Shown here piece after piece: positions 52,728-62,278 of a DNA stretch of 64,000 bases; the first letter of the stretch is position 1; each line of letters opens with the position of its first letter. The translations under genes were made by a program, and so were the position numbers. The stretch spans positions 21,705 through 85,704 of the forward strand of contig CANMKA010000017.1 in the NCBI GenBank assembly GCA_947498355.1, given 5' to 3'. Below the pieces are notes generated by a model. It was not told the DNA's origin and made no database searches. It worked only from the letters and a program-made list of their open reading frames with translations. This stretch comes from an uncultured Paraglaciecola sp. (GTDB taxonomy: Bacteria > Pseudomonadota > Gammaproteobacteria > Enterobacterales > Alteromonadaceae).

Positions 52728-54216
52728 ATTGCGCTGATAGGTTAGCTATATAGCTATTTACTTGCTGCCTAAACTCAATTTTGTCGCTCTGATAACTCAA
52801 CGGCTCAGTAGGCATAGATAAAGCTATCACAGCACTATCTGTATGCTTTCCTAACAGGATATTCCACGTTTCGGTCAACTTCGCGACACGATTATCAGCT
52901 ATAAGTTTGCCGTCAATCACATACCAATGGGTAAGTAACCGTTTTCTATCAAGGTTGACTATGGTTGTTAAATTCACTCCTTCAAGGTTATCTAAAGGCA
53001 AGGGCTCTCTGGTATCTAACGACCAATTATCTTCTTGATAAAAGCGATTCAAAGAAGATATAAGCTCCCCCTGCCCTTTTGGATACCAAGCCATATATAC
53101 ATCTATATTGGGTATAGTAACCAATGAGCCAGAGTACTCATAATAAGGCTGTCTGAACTGCGGCGCCCACACTAAGTTAGGTTTAGGCTCAGACAAAACA
53201 TTAAGGTCTACGTTTAAATCTGGAGAAGCCGAGTTTGGCTGAAGTTGTCCTTTAATTAGCAAAAACCAAACAAAGAACAAACATAAAACCGAGCTATTAA
53301 TCCACGTAAATTTAATCACTGATGCGTGGGAATTAAGTGCTGGGTAAATAGTATTACCAGGAATACTGGCCGGCTCTTGCTTTTCACGGATCAGTTCACC
53401 TAAACCCAATAAACACATTATAACCAGTGCAAAAAACACCCAACCATAGATAAGATGGTCAGCACCCACTGCATGCTCCATGTCTGTTAAATAGCCAGTC
53501 AAAATGATCCCATAAACTCGCACTGCATTGGCTATCACCGGGAAAAGAATCGCAATCGTCACAAACAGTAGCTTTCGTTTCCAGCTATGCATATTTATGT
53601 AAGCATACAAAGAGCCTATGACAACCGAGGCGATAAAAAAGCTAATGCCAGAACAGGCTTCGGCGACTAAAAATCGGCCTTGAGGAATTTCAATATACAA
53701 GCCATTTCGATATATGGGTATGCCAGTCCAGTTAAGCATTGCCACAGACCAATCTGCAGTCAGCTCTTGTAAAAAAGGCACAAACTCTTCGCCAAAAGGT
53801 ATCGAAAAAAGAATAAAACAGAGGGGGAACATTATTCGATAGGCAAGCCGATTACCGATAAGCATCCAAATAGCAATAGGGAGGTAAAAGAAAGCGGCAA
53901 GATGCAAAAATAGCTGAACATCACCAGCAATGCCCACAGCGTAAACAAAAAGACAGCCAACCAATATAGGTAACAACCAGTAATTGGGTTTAACTAAATT
54001 CGCATCAAGCTGCTTTTTTTTGAGGTAAATAAGATAGAAAGCACCAGGGATAACAAGCAAACAATGATTAAAAATATCTGATTCGATCCAGATATCAAGT
54101 GCGGTTGTAATTCCTTGAAAAAAAACAATAACCCATGAGATAAATAAACCTGAACAAGACAGAACAACTTTCTTGTCGTCAAAAACGGTGCGCTTCACTG
54201 CATGAGTCACGGCCAA
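52714..54216 (-). CDS. xrtA: Exosortase A with fused EpsI-like C-terminal domain
   Basis: The protein has 500 residues. About eight membrane segments in the first 290 residues carry the exosortase triad: Cys188 in VAEACSGISFF, Arg233 in ANAVRVYGIIL, and His254 in ADHLIYGWVFF. The C-terminal 200 residues after a last helix (about 305-325) form an EpsI-like periplasmic domain (VDVYMAWYPKGQGELI-like region). Exosortase A is a transpeptidase-like enzyme that cleaves PEP-CTERM signals. The neighbouring deacetylase, sugar transferase and export genes define the A type. Substrate in this window: the gene at 6258. Co-translated with the FkbM gene. Confidence 0.93.
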   Translation of the reverse strand: MAVTHAVKRTVFDDKKVVLSCSGLFISWVIVFFQGITTALDIWIESDIFNHCLLVIPGAFYLIYLKKKQLDANLVKPNYWLLPILVGCLFVYAVGIAGDVQLFLHLAAFFYLPIAIWMLIGNRLAYRIMFPLCFILFSIPFGEEFVPFLQELTADWSVAMLNWTGIPIYRNGLYIEIPQGRFLVAEACSGISFFIASVVIGSLYAYINMHSWKRKLLFVTIAILFPVIANAVRVYGIILTGYLTDMEHAVGADHLIYGWVFFALVIMCLLGLGELIREKQEPASIPGNTIYPALNSHASVIKFTWINSSVLCLFFVWFLLIKGQLQPNSASPDLNVDLNVLSEPKPNLVWAPQFRQPYYEYSGSLVTIPNIDVYMAWYPKGQGELISSLNRFYQEDNWSLDTREPLPLDNLEGVNLTTIVNLDRKRLLTHWYVIDGKLIADNRVAKLTETWNILLGKHTDSAVIALSMPTEPLSYQSDKIEFRQQVNSYIANLSAQFGYE

Positions 54217-54224
54217 TTATCCCC

Positions 54225-55067
54225 TTAGGCACTTGGTATATTGTAAACGTCTTTCATTGTTCCCCAAGAAAAGTCGTGCAGTAACTTGTCGAGCTTTCCA
54301 TAGGTTTTTTTCAAGTTAATATAATGTCTGAAATTTGACTTAGCAGAAGCACCTTCTACTCTTGGCTGATCTTCATCAATTTCCCACGGGTGAAAATAAA
54401 AAGAGTAGGGCTGCTGTTCTTTCTTGAGGTAGCTATTAACTAAAAACTTAGTCAAGGCGTAAGGATACAACCTGAAATACCCGCCTCCGCCTATAGGGGT
54501 TTGTCTGCCAAACACTTTGTGAGTTGGAATGGGGATTTCTGTAATATTCTCTTTTCTTTGATAAGCAAACCTTGGCCAATCGGGTGTTCCGTATAAGTCA
54601 TGCTTAACCGGGTAGGTACTTGAACTGTATTTAAATCCTAAATCTGCTAAAACCTGAAACGCCCATTCGTTTGTATAACCAATAGAGAAGCTCGGAGCGC
54701 GATAACCAATCACCTCTTCACCTAATAACGACTCCAAGTGATTCTTAGAACGCAATACATCTTCTTTAAATACTTCAGGAGACTGTTCACTGGCTCGCCT
54801 ATGAGCATAACCATGGCTGGCGATCTCATGGCCTTGTTGATGTATTTCTTGAATCAACTCAGGATAACGCTCAGCAACCCAACCTAAAACAAAAAATGTA
54901 GCTTTTACTTGATGAGAGTCGAATAACTCAAGAAGTCTGCGAGTGTTCTTATCGACTCTGGGCTTGTACTCATGCCAATTATCAGGAGAAATCACTCCAT
55001 CAAAAGCTGACACATGAAAAAAGTCTTCCACGTCTACTGTCATTGCATTAAGTACGTTACTGTTCAT
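54225..55067 (-). CDS. XrtA system polysaccharide deacetylase
   Basis: The protein has 280 residues. NodB-fold motifs: AMTVDVEDFFHVSAF (motif 1 Asp pair), HEIASHGYAHRRASEQSP (motif 2, His pair), VIGYRAPSFSIGY (motif 3), and a FYFHPWEIDEDQPR block near the C-terminus. The terminal region contains the DUF3473-like extension. This matches the exosortase A deacetylase family (TIGR03006). It would remove acetyl groups from the exopolysaccharide. No signal peptide is seen. It lies nine bases before xrtA and two after the sugar transferase gene. Confidence 0.92.
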   Translation of the reverse strand: MNSNVLNAMTVDVEDFFHVSAFDGVISPDNWHEYKPRVDKNTRRLLELFDSHQVKATFFVLGWVAERYPELIQEIHQQGHEIASHGYAHRRASEQSPEVFKEDVLRSKNHLESLLGEEVIGYRAPSFSIGYTNEWAFQVLADLGFKYSSSTYPVKHDLYGTPDWPRFAYQRKENITEIPIPTHKVFGRQTPIGGGGYFRLYPYALTKFLVNSYLKKEQQPYSFYFHPWEIDEDQPRVEGASAKSNFRHYINLKKTYGKLDKLLHDFSWGTMKDVYNIPSA

Positions 55068-55069
55068 AT

Positions 55070-56488
55070 CTATCTACCTTTACCAAAAAGTACCACTTCA
55101 ACAGTCCGTATTAAGATCAATATATCCAACATCATGCTCTGGTGCTTAACATAGTATAAATCGAATTTAAGCTTTTCCATTGAGTCTTCGACACTCGCAC
55201 CATAAGGATAATTTAATTGCGCCCACCCAGCTAAGCCAGGTTTAACATTGTGTCTTTGATTGTAATAAGGAATATCTTTAATCAATTGCTCAACAAATTG
55301 CGGCCTTTCAGGCCTAGGCCCAATAAACGACATCTCACCACGAAATACATTTAATAATTGGGGAAGCTCATCAATTCGGTATTTGCGAATAAAATGTCCA
55401 ATTCGCGTAACCCTTGAATCATTCGTTGTTGCCCATTTAGCGCCGTCTTTTTCAGCGTCTAATTTCATACTGCGAAACTTAATAATTTTGAATAGCTTAC
55501 CGTTCAAGCCAACACGCTCTTGCTTATAAAAAACAGAGGCACCTTTTACTTTTATATCATCGAAGTAAATAATTGCTGCAGTTATCAGCATAACAGGCCA
55601 CATCAGCAACAAAATTAATGTGGCAAAAAGGCAATTAATTGAATAGTCGAGGGCGTCTCTAAGGTAATTTTGAGAGCTAAAACCATTGGAGTAAATGACC
55701 CAACTCGGATACATAAGGTTTACCACTATTTGTCCGGTTTCGCGTTCCATAAAGTCAAGGAGGTCTGTGACTTCTACGCCTCTAAGACGGCAGTCGAACA
55801 AAACTTCAACGGGCAAGGTACCACGCCTTTGGTCACAGGCAATTACAACTTCGTCAATATCATTATCTGTAATGAAGTTTCTGAAGTTTTCGTCAATTTT
55901 TACATGTACTAGACGTTCATTCTGAATACCTTCTTCTCGGTTATCGCCGGGAATGGGTACAAACCCTAATAACTCGAAACCATATCTATCAACTTCTCGG
56001 CGCATTCGTTTTTCAATGATAGATGCACGCTCACCAGCACCTATAACAATAATTTTAGATTGGCCTAAGCCAAGAATGCCTAACCGGTTAACGAAGTAAC
56101 GAAAAATAGATAAAGCAAGTATTGAGCTCGCGGCATAGATAGGTAAATAGTATTGGCTGACTACCAGTTCGGTAAAAAAGCTACTGGTCAGCACTTCCAC
56201 GAGAAAATAACTTATCGCCACACTCACAAAAATACGCCGAATAATCCCTCGATAAGTCTCTCTGAGCTTAGACTCATACAAACCGACTGATAAAGCGGAA
56301 ATAACCACTAATACAGTAAACAAACTGATTTGGGTGGCAAACTCAGTAAAACTCAACTCAATATAAGAGTCGCCAAAAAAATGTTTAATCAAAAGTGCTG
56401 AAACGTAACCAACGTAGCCAACAATAAGAATTTCTAGCGCCATCAAAATGTTAGAGCGACGTATTTCCTTTTTACTACCAAAACTCAT
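55070..56488 (-). CDS. XrtA-associated polyprenyl glycosylphosphotransferase (initiating sugar transferase)
   Basis: The protein has 472 residues. Four N-terminal membrane helices (about 15-125), a Rossmann-like middle domain (KIIVIGAGERASIIEKRMRRE), one more helix (about 285-305), and the C-terminal bacterial sugar-transferase domain: FYKQERVGLNGKLFKIIKFRSM, RIDELPQLLNVFRGEMSFIGPRPERP, and HNVKPGLAGWAQLNYPYG. This is the TIGR03013 family of exosortase A loci. It transfers a sugar phosphate to undecaprenyl phosphate, starting repeat-unit synthesis. First gene of the leftward core operon. Confidence 0.93.
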   Translation of the reverse strand: MSFGSKKEIRRSNILMALEILIVGYVGYVSALLIKHFFGDSYIELSFTEFATQISLFTVLVVISALSVGLYESKLRETYRGIIRRIFVSVAISYFLVEVLTSSFFTELVVSQYYLPIYAASSILALSIFRYFVNRLGILGLGQSKIIVIGAGERASIIEKRMRREVDRYGFELLGFVPIPGDNREEGIQNERLVHVKIDENFRNFITDNDIDEVVIACDQRRGTLPVEVLFDCRLRGVEVTDLLDFMERETGQIVVNLMYPSWVIYSNGFSSQNYLRDALDYSINCLFATLILLLMWPVMLITAAIIYFDDIKVKGASVFYKQERVGLNGKLFKIIKFRSMKLDAEKDGAKWATTNDSRVTRIGHFIRKYRIDELPQLLNVFRGEMSFIGPRPERPQFVEQLIKDIPYYNQRHNVKPGLAGWAQLNYPYGASVEDSMEKLKFDLYYVKHQSMMLDILILIRTVEVVLFGKGR

Positions 56489-56596
56489 TTAATTCTCCGA
56501 TGAAAATTGGTTGAAAAATACCTTTTGATAAACCGACACAATATTTGATCATAATCCCTAGTCATTTTTTCTGTCTATTAAACATATTAAGGTTGT

Positions 56597-56619
56597 GTAG
56601 CAAGTCTAAAACTTGTTAC
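56597..56619. promoter_or_regulatory. 23-base dyad in the divergent core promoter
   Basis: GTAGCAAGT (56597-56605) and ACTTGTTAC (56611-56619) are inverted copies with one mismatch, separated by CTAAA. It lies 43 bases before the export-protein start and 109 bases from the sugar-transferase start, in the 173-base region shared by both core operons. It could be an operator that controls them together. Confidence 0.5.
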
Positions 56620-56661
56620 ATTGAGCGCTTGTGAATTCAAACATATGGGACGGTAATTTAC

Positions 56662-57297
56662 ATGAAGACTAACAAAATAGCATGGTCAAATTTGATATTT
56701 TTTACTTTTTTATTCTTAACTGGCTGTGCGAATAATGCAGGGAAATTGCCTAGTGCGACCACCTACTCCTCAGACACAACCTCAGTCGATAACTATAAAT
56801 ACTTAATTGGGCCTGGTGACAGTTTATCCATATTTGTTTGGCGAAATCCTGATATCTCAGGTTCTTTCATCGTCAGACCGGATGGTAAAGTTACCACTTC
56901 TCTAGTGGAAGATTTGGACGTATCAGGAAAAACCCCTACAGAACTGGCTAGACAAATAGAAGAAGCCTTGGGTAAGTTCATTAACAACCCCAGGGTAACA
57001 GTCAGCGTTAACAACTTTCGCGGCCCTCTCAGTGAGCAAGTAAGAGTCATTGGAGAAGCTACAAATCCAAGTGCAATTAGTTACACTGAGAAAATGACTC
57101 TGCTAGATTTGATGATTCAAGTCGGTGGGTTAACTGAATTTGCCTCAGGAAACAACGCAAAGCTTGTTAGAATAGTAGACGGGCAACAAAAAACGTTCAG
57201 CTTGAGAATTGAAGATTTAATCTCCAATGGCGTAATCGAAGAGAATGTCGACATGCTACCAGGCGATATCATTATCATACCAGAAGCATGGTTCTAA
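56662..57297 (+). CDS. XrtA/PEP-CTERM system exopolysaccharide export lipoprotein
   Basis: The protein has 211 residues. The signal peptide ends in LTGC (Cys22), a lipobox. The polysaccharide-export domain follows: YLIGPGDSLSIFVWRNPDISGSF, VRPDGKVTTSLVEDLDVSGKTP, then an SLBB-type repeat VRVIGEATNPSAISYTEKMTLLDLMIQVGG. It is short compared with Wza, as expected for the exosortase A export family (TIGR03027). It should form the outer-membrane part of the export channel with the barrel at 59.8 kb. First gene of the rightward core operon. Confidence 0.92.
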   Translation: MKTNKIAWSNLIFFTFLFLTGCANNAGKLPSATTYSSDTTSVDNYKYLIGPGDSLSIFVWRNPDISGSFIVRPDGKVTTSLVEDLDVSGKTPTELARQIEEALGKFINNPRVTVSVNNFRGPLSEQVRVIGEATNPSAISYTEKMTLLDLMIQVGGLTEFASGNNAKLVRIVDGQQKTFSLRIEDLISNGVIEENVDMLPGDIIIIPEAWF

Positions 57298-57324
57298 GCT
57301 GATTCAGGGACGGATACACACATA

Positions 57325-58908
57325 ATGCAAGATTTTCAGAAAACGTTCGAACTTCTTTTAAATTACATAAAAGGCGTTTGGGTTAAAAAGCGGTACATTA
57401 TAATTTGTACGTGGTTAATATGCCCCCTAGGGTTTATATACGTGGCGTCCATGCCCGATGTCTATCAATCCTCAGCGAGGGTTTATGTAGATACACGTTC
57501 AAAATTGCAGCCTTTGTTGACAGGTATAGCCATCCAGCAAGACTCCCGCTTAGAAATCAGAACGAACGTAAAAACCTTGTTGAGCCGCCCAAACGTAGAA
57601 ATTATTGCTCGGGAGTCTGACCTGGATATTACCGCAAAGACGCCTGTTCAATATGAAAACTTGATAACGTCCCTAACCAAAAACATTAAAATCAAACCCG
57701 TCGGCAGAGAGTTTATTTATACAATTTCTTATAGTCACCGTAATCCCGAGATGGCAAGGACAGTAGTTCAAGAAACGCTAGACCTTTTTGTGGAAGGGAC
57801 GAAAGGCAACAACAGGCGAGAGTCTGACGGTGCGAGTCAGTTTATTGATGAACAAATAAGTGACTATGAGAACCGACTAGCTGCTGCTGAACAAAAGCTA
57901 GCTAATTTTAAACGGAAACACTCTGACTTATTGCCCAATCAAGGTTCATTTCATTCCAACTATCGCCAACTTGAAGAGCAACTAGAGCAAACAGAACTAA
58001 GTATCAAAGAAACAGAGCAACAGATTATCGCTTTGACAGCTAAACTCAGCGATAAAAAAGCTCAAAAAGACGGGTTTTCTGTTCGCTCTGCAAACGAAGA
58101 ACCTGCTTTGACAACCCGTTATGATTCCAGAATAACCAATTTAGAGGAAAAACTTGACGAGTTAATGCTCAGATACACTGAACTCCACCCTGATGTAATA
58201 GAGACATCTAATTTGCTGGAGTCTTTACAAAAAGCTCGAGATAAAGAAATTGAAGAGTACATGAGTTCTGATGCTTCTGGCGATGCAACAGATGATAGAG
58301 TTGGTTCACTAAATAATGAAATACGTTTAGAAATAAGTCGCCTAGAAGGTTTAGTTGCATCACTTAAAGTGCGAGAAACTCGATTTTCTACCAAACTTGA
58401 CGAATTACGCCAAAAAATCGATATGGTTCCTCAAGCAGAAGCAGAACAAACCTCATTAAATCGAGATTACGGAATTTTAAAACGTAAATATGAAGAATTG
58501 CTAGGTCGAAAAGAAGCCTCAGATATAGCGGTGAAAGCTGACGTATCCAACGAAGATGTTCAGTTTCGCGTTATCGACCCACCCATCGCACCACAAACAG
58601 CTTCGGGACCTAATCGTATATTTAATTACACCTTGGTGTTACTTGCTGGTTTTGCTGCAGGTTTAGGGATTGCGTTCTTAATCAGTCAATTAAACCCGAT
58701 ATTAATTCGAGGTAGCCAACTCACGGTTTTAACCGGGTACCCAGTACTCGGCACCGTTAGTCATCTCGATAAAGCGATAATGAACCGAGCATCACGTAAA
58801 AAGCTATTTGTATTTATACTGTCGTCCCTCATTATTTGCGGAATGTATGCGGGACTGGTTACTGCTGAAGTTCTACAGTTGGACTTACGTGCAAGGATTT
58901 TCTCATGA
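57325..58908 (+). CDS. XrtA system chain-length determinant (Wzz/PCP-type)
   Basis: The protein has 527 residues. Membrane helices lie at about 24-44 (IIICTWLICPLGFIYVA), 430-455 and 495-517. Between the first two is a long periplasmic coiled-coil (about 165-400). The C-terminal proximal motif EDVQFRVIDPPIAPQTASGPNR is the conserved proline-rich end of Wzz proteins. It fits TIGR03007. It controls polymer length and links the inner-membrane export machinery to the tyrosine kinase encoded next, whose ATG overlaps its stop (ATGA). Confidence 0.92.
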   Translation: MQDFQKTFELLLNYIKGVWVKKRYIIICTWLICPLGFIYVASMPDVYQSSARVYVDTRSKLQPLLTGIAIQQDSRLEIRTNVKTLLSRPNVEIIARESDLDITAKTPVQYENLITSLTKNIKIKPVGREFIYTISYSHRNPEMARTVVQETLDLFVEGTKGNNRRESDGASQFIDEQISDYENRLAAAEQKLANFKRKHSDLLPNQGSFHSNYRQLEEQLEQTELSIKETEQQIIALTAKLSDKKAQKDGFSVRSANEEPALTTRYDSRITNLEEKLDELMLRYTELHPDVIETSNLLESLQKARDKEIEEYMSSDASGDATDDRVGSLNNEIRLEISRLEGLVASLKVRETRFSTKLDELRQKIDMVPQAEAEQTSLNRDYGILKRKYEELLGRKEASDIAVKADVSNEDVQFRVIDPPIAPQTASGPNRIFNYTLVLLAGFAAGLGIAFLISQLNPILIRGSQLTVLTGYPVLGTVSHLDKAIMNRASRKKLFVFILSSLIICGMYAGLVTAEVLQLDLRARIFS

Positions 58909-59813
58909 ACTCAATAGAAAAAGCGCTGCAAAAGCAAAACGCAGAACAAGACAAACAAAAAGACACTCGGTCATCGATTGAAAAGGCGCAGCAAAAAACA
59001 TCAGTGACGCCATCAGCACAAGATGTAAGCCATACGTCTGAAGCCCCAGTTGCGGCAAAAGCAACGCCTAAAAAACAAAGTATAGAAATCGATGTTGAAG
59101 CCTTAGGAAAAAAAGGATTCGTGTCCAGTAACTCTGAACGACAACTGATTAATGAAGAGTACCGAGCGATTAAAAGGAAGTTATTAGACAATGCTTTTGG
59201 CCCCTTATCTAAGTCGTTAAATAACAGCAATATCATAATGGTCACCAGCTCCAGACCCAGTGAAGGTAAAACTTTTACCGCTGTAAATTTAGCCCTGAGT
59301 ATTGCTCTTGAAAAAGACAAAACCGTGTTACTCGTGGATGCAGACGTCCTCAGACCCAATGTCATGCGTACCCTTGAGCTAAAAAATAAAGAAGGCTTAA
59401 TGGAATACTTGCTTGATGAGAAAAAAGATATTTCTGAGGTAATGAATACCACCAATGTCGAAAATTTGAGAATTATTGCTGCAGGCAAATCTCATCACTT
59501 ATCTACCGAGCTATTGGCTAGCGAGAAAATGTATGATGCAGTAGAACAATTTGCGAATCGCTACCCTGACCGAGTGGTAATTGTAGACACCCCGCCCATG
59601 CTCGGTATAAACGAGACAGCAATACTCGCCAACCTAGCAGGACAGGCAATTTTGGTTACCGAGGAATCGAAGTCAAGATTAGTCGATATAGAAAACGCTG
59701 TGAATCAACTTAACCCCGATATGGCCATTGGATTTGTTGTCAACAAATCTGCACGAGGGAATACAGATGGTACCGGTTATGGATATGGATATTATTACGC
59801 GGGAGCAGATTAG
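58905..59813 (+). CDS. XrtA-associated tyrosine autokinase (BY-kinase)
   Basis: The protein has 302 residues. Walker A is SSRPSEGKTFTAVNLA, Walker A' is VLLVDADVLRPN, and Walker B is VVIVDTPPMLG. The C-terminus is a tyrosine cluster GYGYGYYYAGAD, the site of autophosphorylation in BY-kinases. The first 80 residues are a charged, Lys/Gln-rich linker. The family is TIGR03018. Cycling phosphorylation controls assembly with the chain-length protein upstream and thereby polymer export. Cytoplasmic. Confidence 0.93.
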   Translation: MNSIEKALQKQNAEQDKQKDTRSSIEKAQQKTSVTPSAQDVSHTSEAPVAAKATPKKQSIEIDVEALGKKGFVSSNSERQLINEEYRAIKRKLLDNAFGPLSKSLNNSNIIMVTSSRPSEGKTFTAVNLALSIALEKDKTVLLVDADVLRPNVMRTLELKNKEGLMEYLLDEKKDISEVMNTTNVENLRIIAAGKSHHLSTELLASEKMYDAVEQFANRYPDRVVIVDTPPMLGINETAILANLAGQAILVTEESKSRLVDIENAVNQLNPDMAIGFVVNKSARGNTDGTGYGYGYYYAGAD

Positions 59814-59815
59814 AT

Positions 59816-61429
59816 ATGAGCTCAAAACGTTCAACTTTAAGCTTAGTTTCTTCATCTGTGGCTTTACTTTCAAGCCCAGTCTTTGCCGGTGATATCGAGT
59901 TTAAAAAATCAGTAAAAACGACAGGGTATGCTTACGAGACAACCTTGAATGATGAAACCGAGAGCGATCAATATGCTGCTGTAATAGAACCAGAAATTAC
60001 CGCCATATTTACCAGTAAAAAGTTGAACGGTGCATTAAACGCAAAACGAACTCAAGTATTTCAGGAAGACGAGACCAGCTCTCTAAATTCGATAGATAGG
60101 GAAAGTGGTGGCTTTACGTCTCTAGATCTACGCTCAAACCTAAGCATAATCGACCAAGTATTGAGTTTATCGTTAAATGGCAACCAAACGTATCGCTCTG
60201 GTCAACAAGGAAATGGTTTACTAAGTGACCCAGTCGCCTTTAGCGGAGAATTAAGTAAAATACAAAACTACACAAGCACCTTAAGTTTTGTCACACCAAA
60301 CCCTCAATGGCTCGGAGCAACCGCCGAAGCCACCATATCTGAAACTAAGGCAGACGAATCATCCACAGTATCAAGTAGTTTGAATTCTGAAAATACGGCC
60401 TTGATTGCAAGCGTGTTTAGTGGTCGTAAATTTGAGAGGGTCAACTTCCAATTATCTGGACAAATAATTAACACGCAAAGAGAAGCAAGCAGAGATTTTG
60501 ATTCTCACGCAATAAACTCAAGTGTTGAGTTTGGTTTAATAAAGGATATTAGCTGGACAATCAGTGGGGCCGTTGTCGAATACGATTTTGGGCAAGGCCA
60601 AGGTAGCGTGAATCGTCGTCTAATTGACACAACATCTTTTGGCAGTGGTTTAAGATGGCGACCCAGCCAGGGTCGCGCCATTGAAATTAGCTACAATCAA
60701 TTAGAAGAAGATGACAATAAAACGGAATACATAGGGGCTAATATTTCTTGGGCATTTTCCCCCCGAACCGCTCTATTCGTCGATTATGGTAAACGTTTTT
60801 ATGGGGATGCTATTCAAGCAAGCTTCAACTATAACTTACGTCATTTCAGGTCGTCTTTTAGTTACACAGAGAGTGTTACCTCATTTTCTCGTTTAAATCT
60901 AACTTTTGGAGAACCCCAATTGTTCGTTTGTGAGATTGGTACTTCTGATCTCGCTAGCTGTTTTCAACCGCAAACTCAGGATTATGAGTTACAACCAGGC
61001 GAAGAATTTCGAGCTGGATCAACTATCGAAGGTGACTTAGTAGATGAAGTATTTATCGGAAAATCAGCAAATTGGAGTTTTGGATACGACAAGGGACGAC
61101 TTAAAACTTCTTTAAATTTGCGTTACTTTGAAACTGAATTTTTAGAAAGTGATCGAGAACAAGAAAATGGCACAGCAAGTTTTTCCGCTCTCTATCAAAT
61201 AGGCAAGCGCACTGATTTTGGTTTAGATATCAACTATTCTAAAAGGCAACTTTTACAAAATGAACAAGATACTATTACTAAGTCAGCTGAAATTAGCCTT
61301 GATAAGAAAATTAGTAATCGAACCAAGGTTGACCTTGGATTTAGGCTTGTTGATAGAGTATCGGGTTTAAATAACTCAGATATCCTTGATAAAAGGATAA
61401 CCTTAGGTATTAGTTACTCTTTCAAATAA
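59816..61429 (+). CDS. PEP-CTERM system-associated outer-membrane beta-barrel protein
   Basis: The protein has 537 residues. A signal peptide ends SPVFA (about residue 24). The rest consists of amphipathic strands typical of a barrel, for example YTSTLSFVTPNPQWLGATAEATI, RAIEISYNQLEEDDN, and a final strand KRITLGISYSFK with C-terminal aromatic Phe-Lys. This is the TIGR03016-type barrel found in exosortase A loci. It probably forms the outer-membrane pore for the polysaccharide. Two bases after the kinase stop; terminator follows. Confidence 0.9.
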   Translation: MSSKRSTLSLVSSSVALLSSPVFAGDIEFKKSVKTTGYAYETTLNDETESDQYAAVIEPEITAIFTSKKLNGALNAKRTQVFQEDETSSLNSIDRESGGFTSLDLRSNLSIIDQVLSLSLNGNQTYRSGQQGNGLLSDPVAFSGELSKIQNYTSTLSFVTPNPQWLGATAEATISETKADESSTVSSSLNSENTALIASVFSGRKFERVNFQLSGQIINTQREASRDFDSHAINSSVEFGLIKDISWTISGAVVEYDFGQGQGSVNRRLIDTTSFGSGLRWRPSQGRAIEISYNQLEEDDNKTEYIGANISWAFSPRTALFVDYGKRFYGDAIQASFNYNLRHFRSSFSYTESVTSFSRLNLTFGEPQLFVCEIGTSDLASCFQPQTQDYELQPGEEFRAGSTIEGDLVDEVFIGKSANWSFGYDKGRLKTSLNLRYFETEFLESDREQENGTASFSALYQIGKRTDFGLDINYSKRQLLQNEQDTITKSAEISLDKKISNRTKVDLGFRLVDRVSGLNNSDILDKRITLGISYSFK

Positions 61430-61437
61430 TCATATAT

Positions 61438-61480
61438 AGCAATTCAGGGTTATAACAACATCCTGAATTGCTGTTTTTTT
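61438..61480 (+). terminator. Rho-independent terminator of the rightward core operon
   Basis: AGCAATTCAGG (61438-61448) pairs perfectly with CCTGAATTGCT (61462-61472) around a 13-base loop, followed by G and seven T residues. It begins nine bases after the barrel stop. Confidence 0.92.
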
Positions 61481-61673
61481 GGGAAGTTGATCAAGTAACT
61501 TCACATACCAAATTCTACGGCTGTGTACTTATCCGTATGAGAATTTACCTCTCTTTATTTCAGCACTCATTTTTACTGAATCTAAATGATCCGAGTTCTA
61601 ATCCAAGATCTGATCGATAACTGTCTCAAACAAGTATTGTTAATCATTAATAGTTTAATCAGTGAGAAAAATT

Positions 61674-61853
61674 GTGTTTGGTTTATTTTCTAAAGATCCA
61701 ACCAAAAAATTACGTAAGATATACGATCAAAAGTCCACTGAGGCGATGCATGCTCAACGTAAAGGGGATATTAAAACCTATTCGATGTTGACAGCTGAGG
61801 CGGACAAGATATGGCAGGAAATCGAGGCTATAAAAGCCAATAATACTCAGTAA
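61674..61853 (+). CDS. DUF6435 family small protein
   Basis: The protein has 59 residues from GTG 61674 ([19 protein letters not shown]). An upstream GTG at 61662 is also possible. The conserved small-protein features are [12 protein letters not shown] at the start, [21 protein letters not shown] in the middle and KIWQEIEAI at the end. Function unknown; mostly helical and charged, cytoplasmic. The last seven bases overlap the end of the convergent ruvX gene, so transcripts would be tail-to-tail antisense. Confidence 0.75.
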   Translation: MFGLFSKDPTKKLRKIYDQKSTEAMHAQRKGDIKTYSMLTAEADKIWQEIEAIKANNTQ

Positions 61854-62278
61854 CGGGTTGACTCAAGCCAGCTCTCAAAAATCAAACAAGCAGAAACACT
61901 ATCAACCTTTTGCTTGTTCAGTTTTTTATATCCACCCAACTCAAACAACCTTGCTTTCGCTTCGACCGTGGTCAGGCGTTCATCGCAGGTTTCGACCTTA
62001 ACTTTATATTTTGCGTTTAAACGATTAGCAAACTTTTTAGCTGAAAATGTCACTTGCTGGTTAGAACCGTCCATATTAACGGGCAGGCCCACTACCGCTA
62101 AATCTGGGTTCCACTCAGAGAATACTTGAGCAAGAAGATCCCAGTTGGGTATGCCGTCCTGTGCCTTGAGGGCATCTAAAGGAGAGGCGGTACCCGTCAC
62201 TAACTGCCCAACAGCAACACCAATACTTTTTGTGCCAAAATCAAATGCCAACACGGTATTAACTGGTTTGTCTGCCAT
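61847..62278 (-). CDS. ruvX: Holliday junction resolvase-like RuvX (YqgF)
   Basis: The protein has 143 residues with an RNase-H-like fold. Motifs: [17 protein letters not shown] (N-terminal Asp), [31 protein letters not shown], and [14 protein letters not shown] with the terminal Asp. Family members process pre-16S rRNA ends (YqgF) and resemble RuvC. Its ATG shares an A with the TAA stop of yqgE, so they are translationally coupled. This is the standard gammaproteobacterial gshB-yqgE-ruvX order. Confidence 0.92.
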   Translation of the reverse strand: MADKPVNTVLAFDFGTKSIGVAVGQLVTGTASPLDALKAQDGIPNWDLLAQVFSEWNPDLAVVGLPVNMDGSNQQVTFSAKKFANRLNAKYKVKVETCDERLTTVEAKARLFELGGYKKLNKQKVDSVSACLIFESWLESTRY

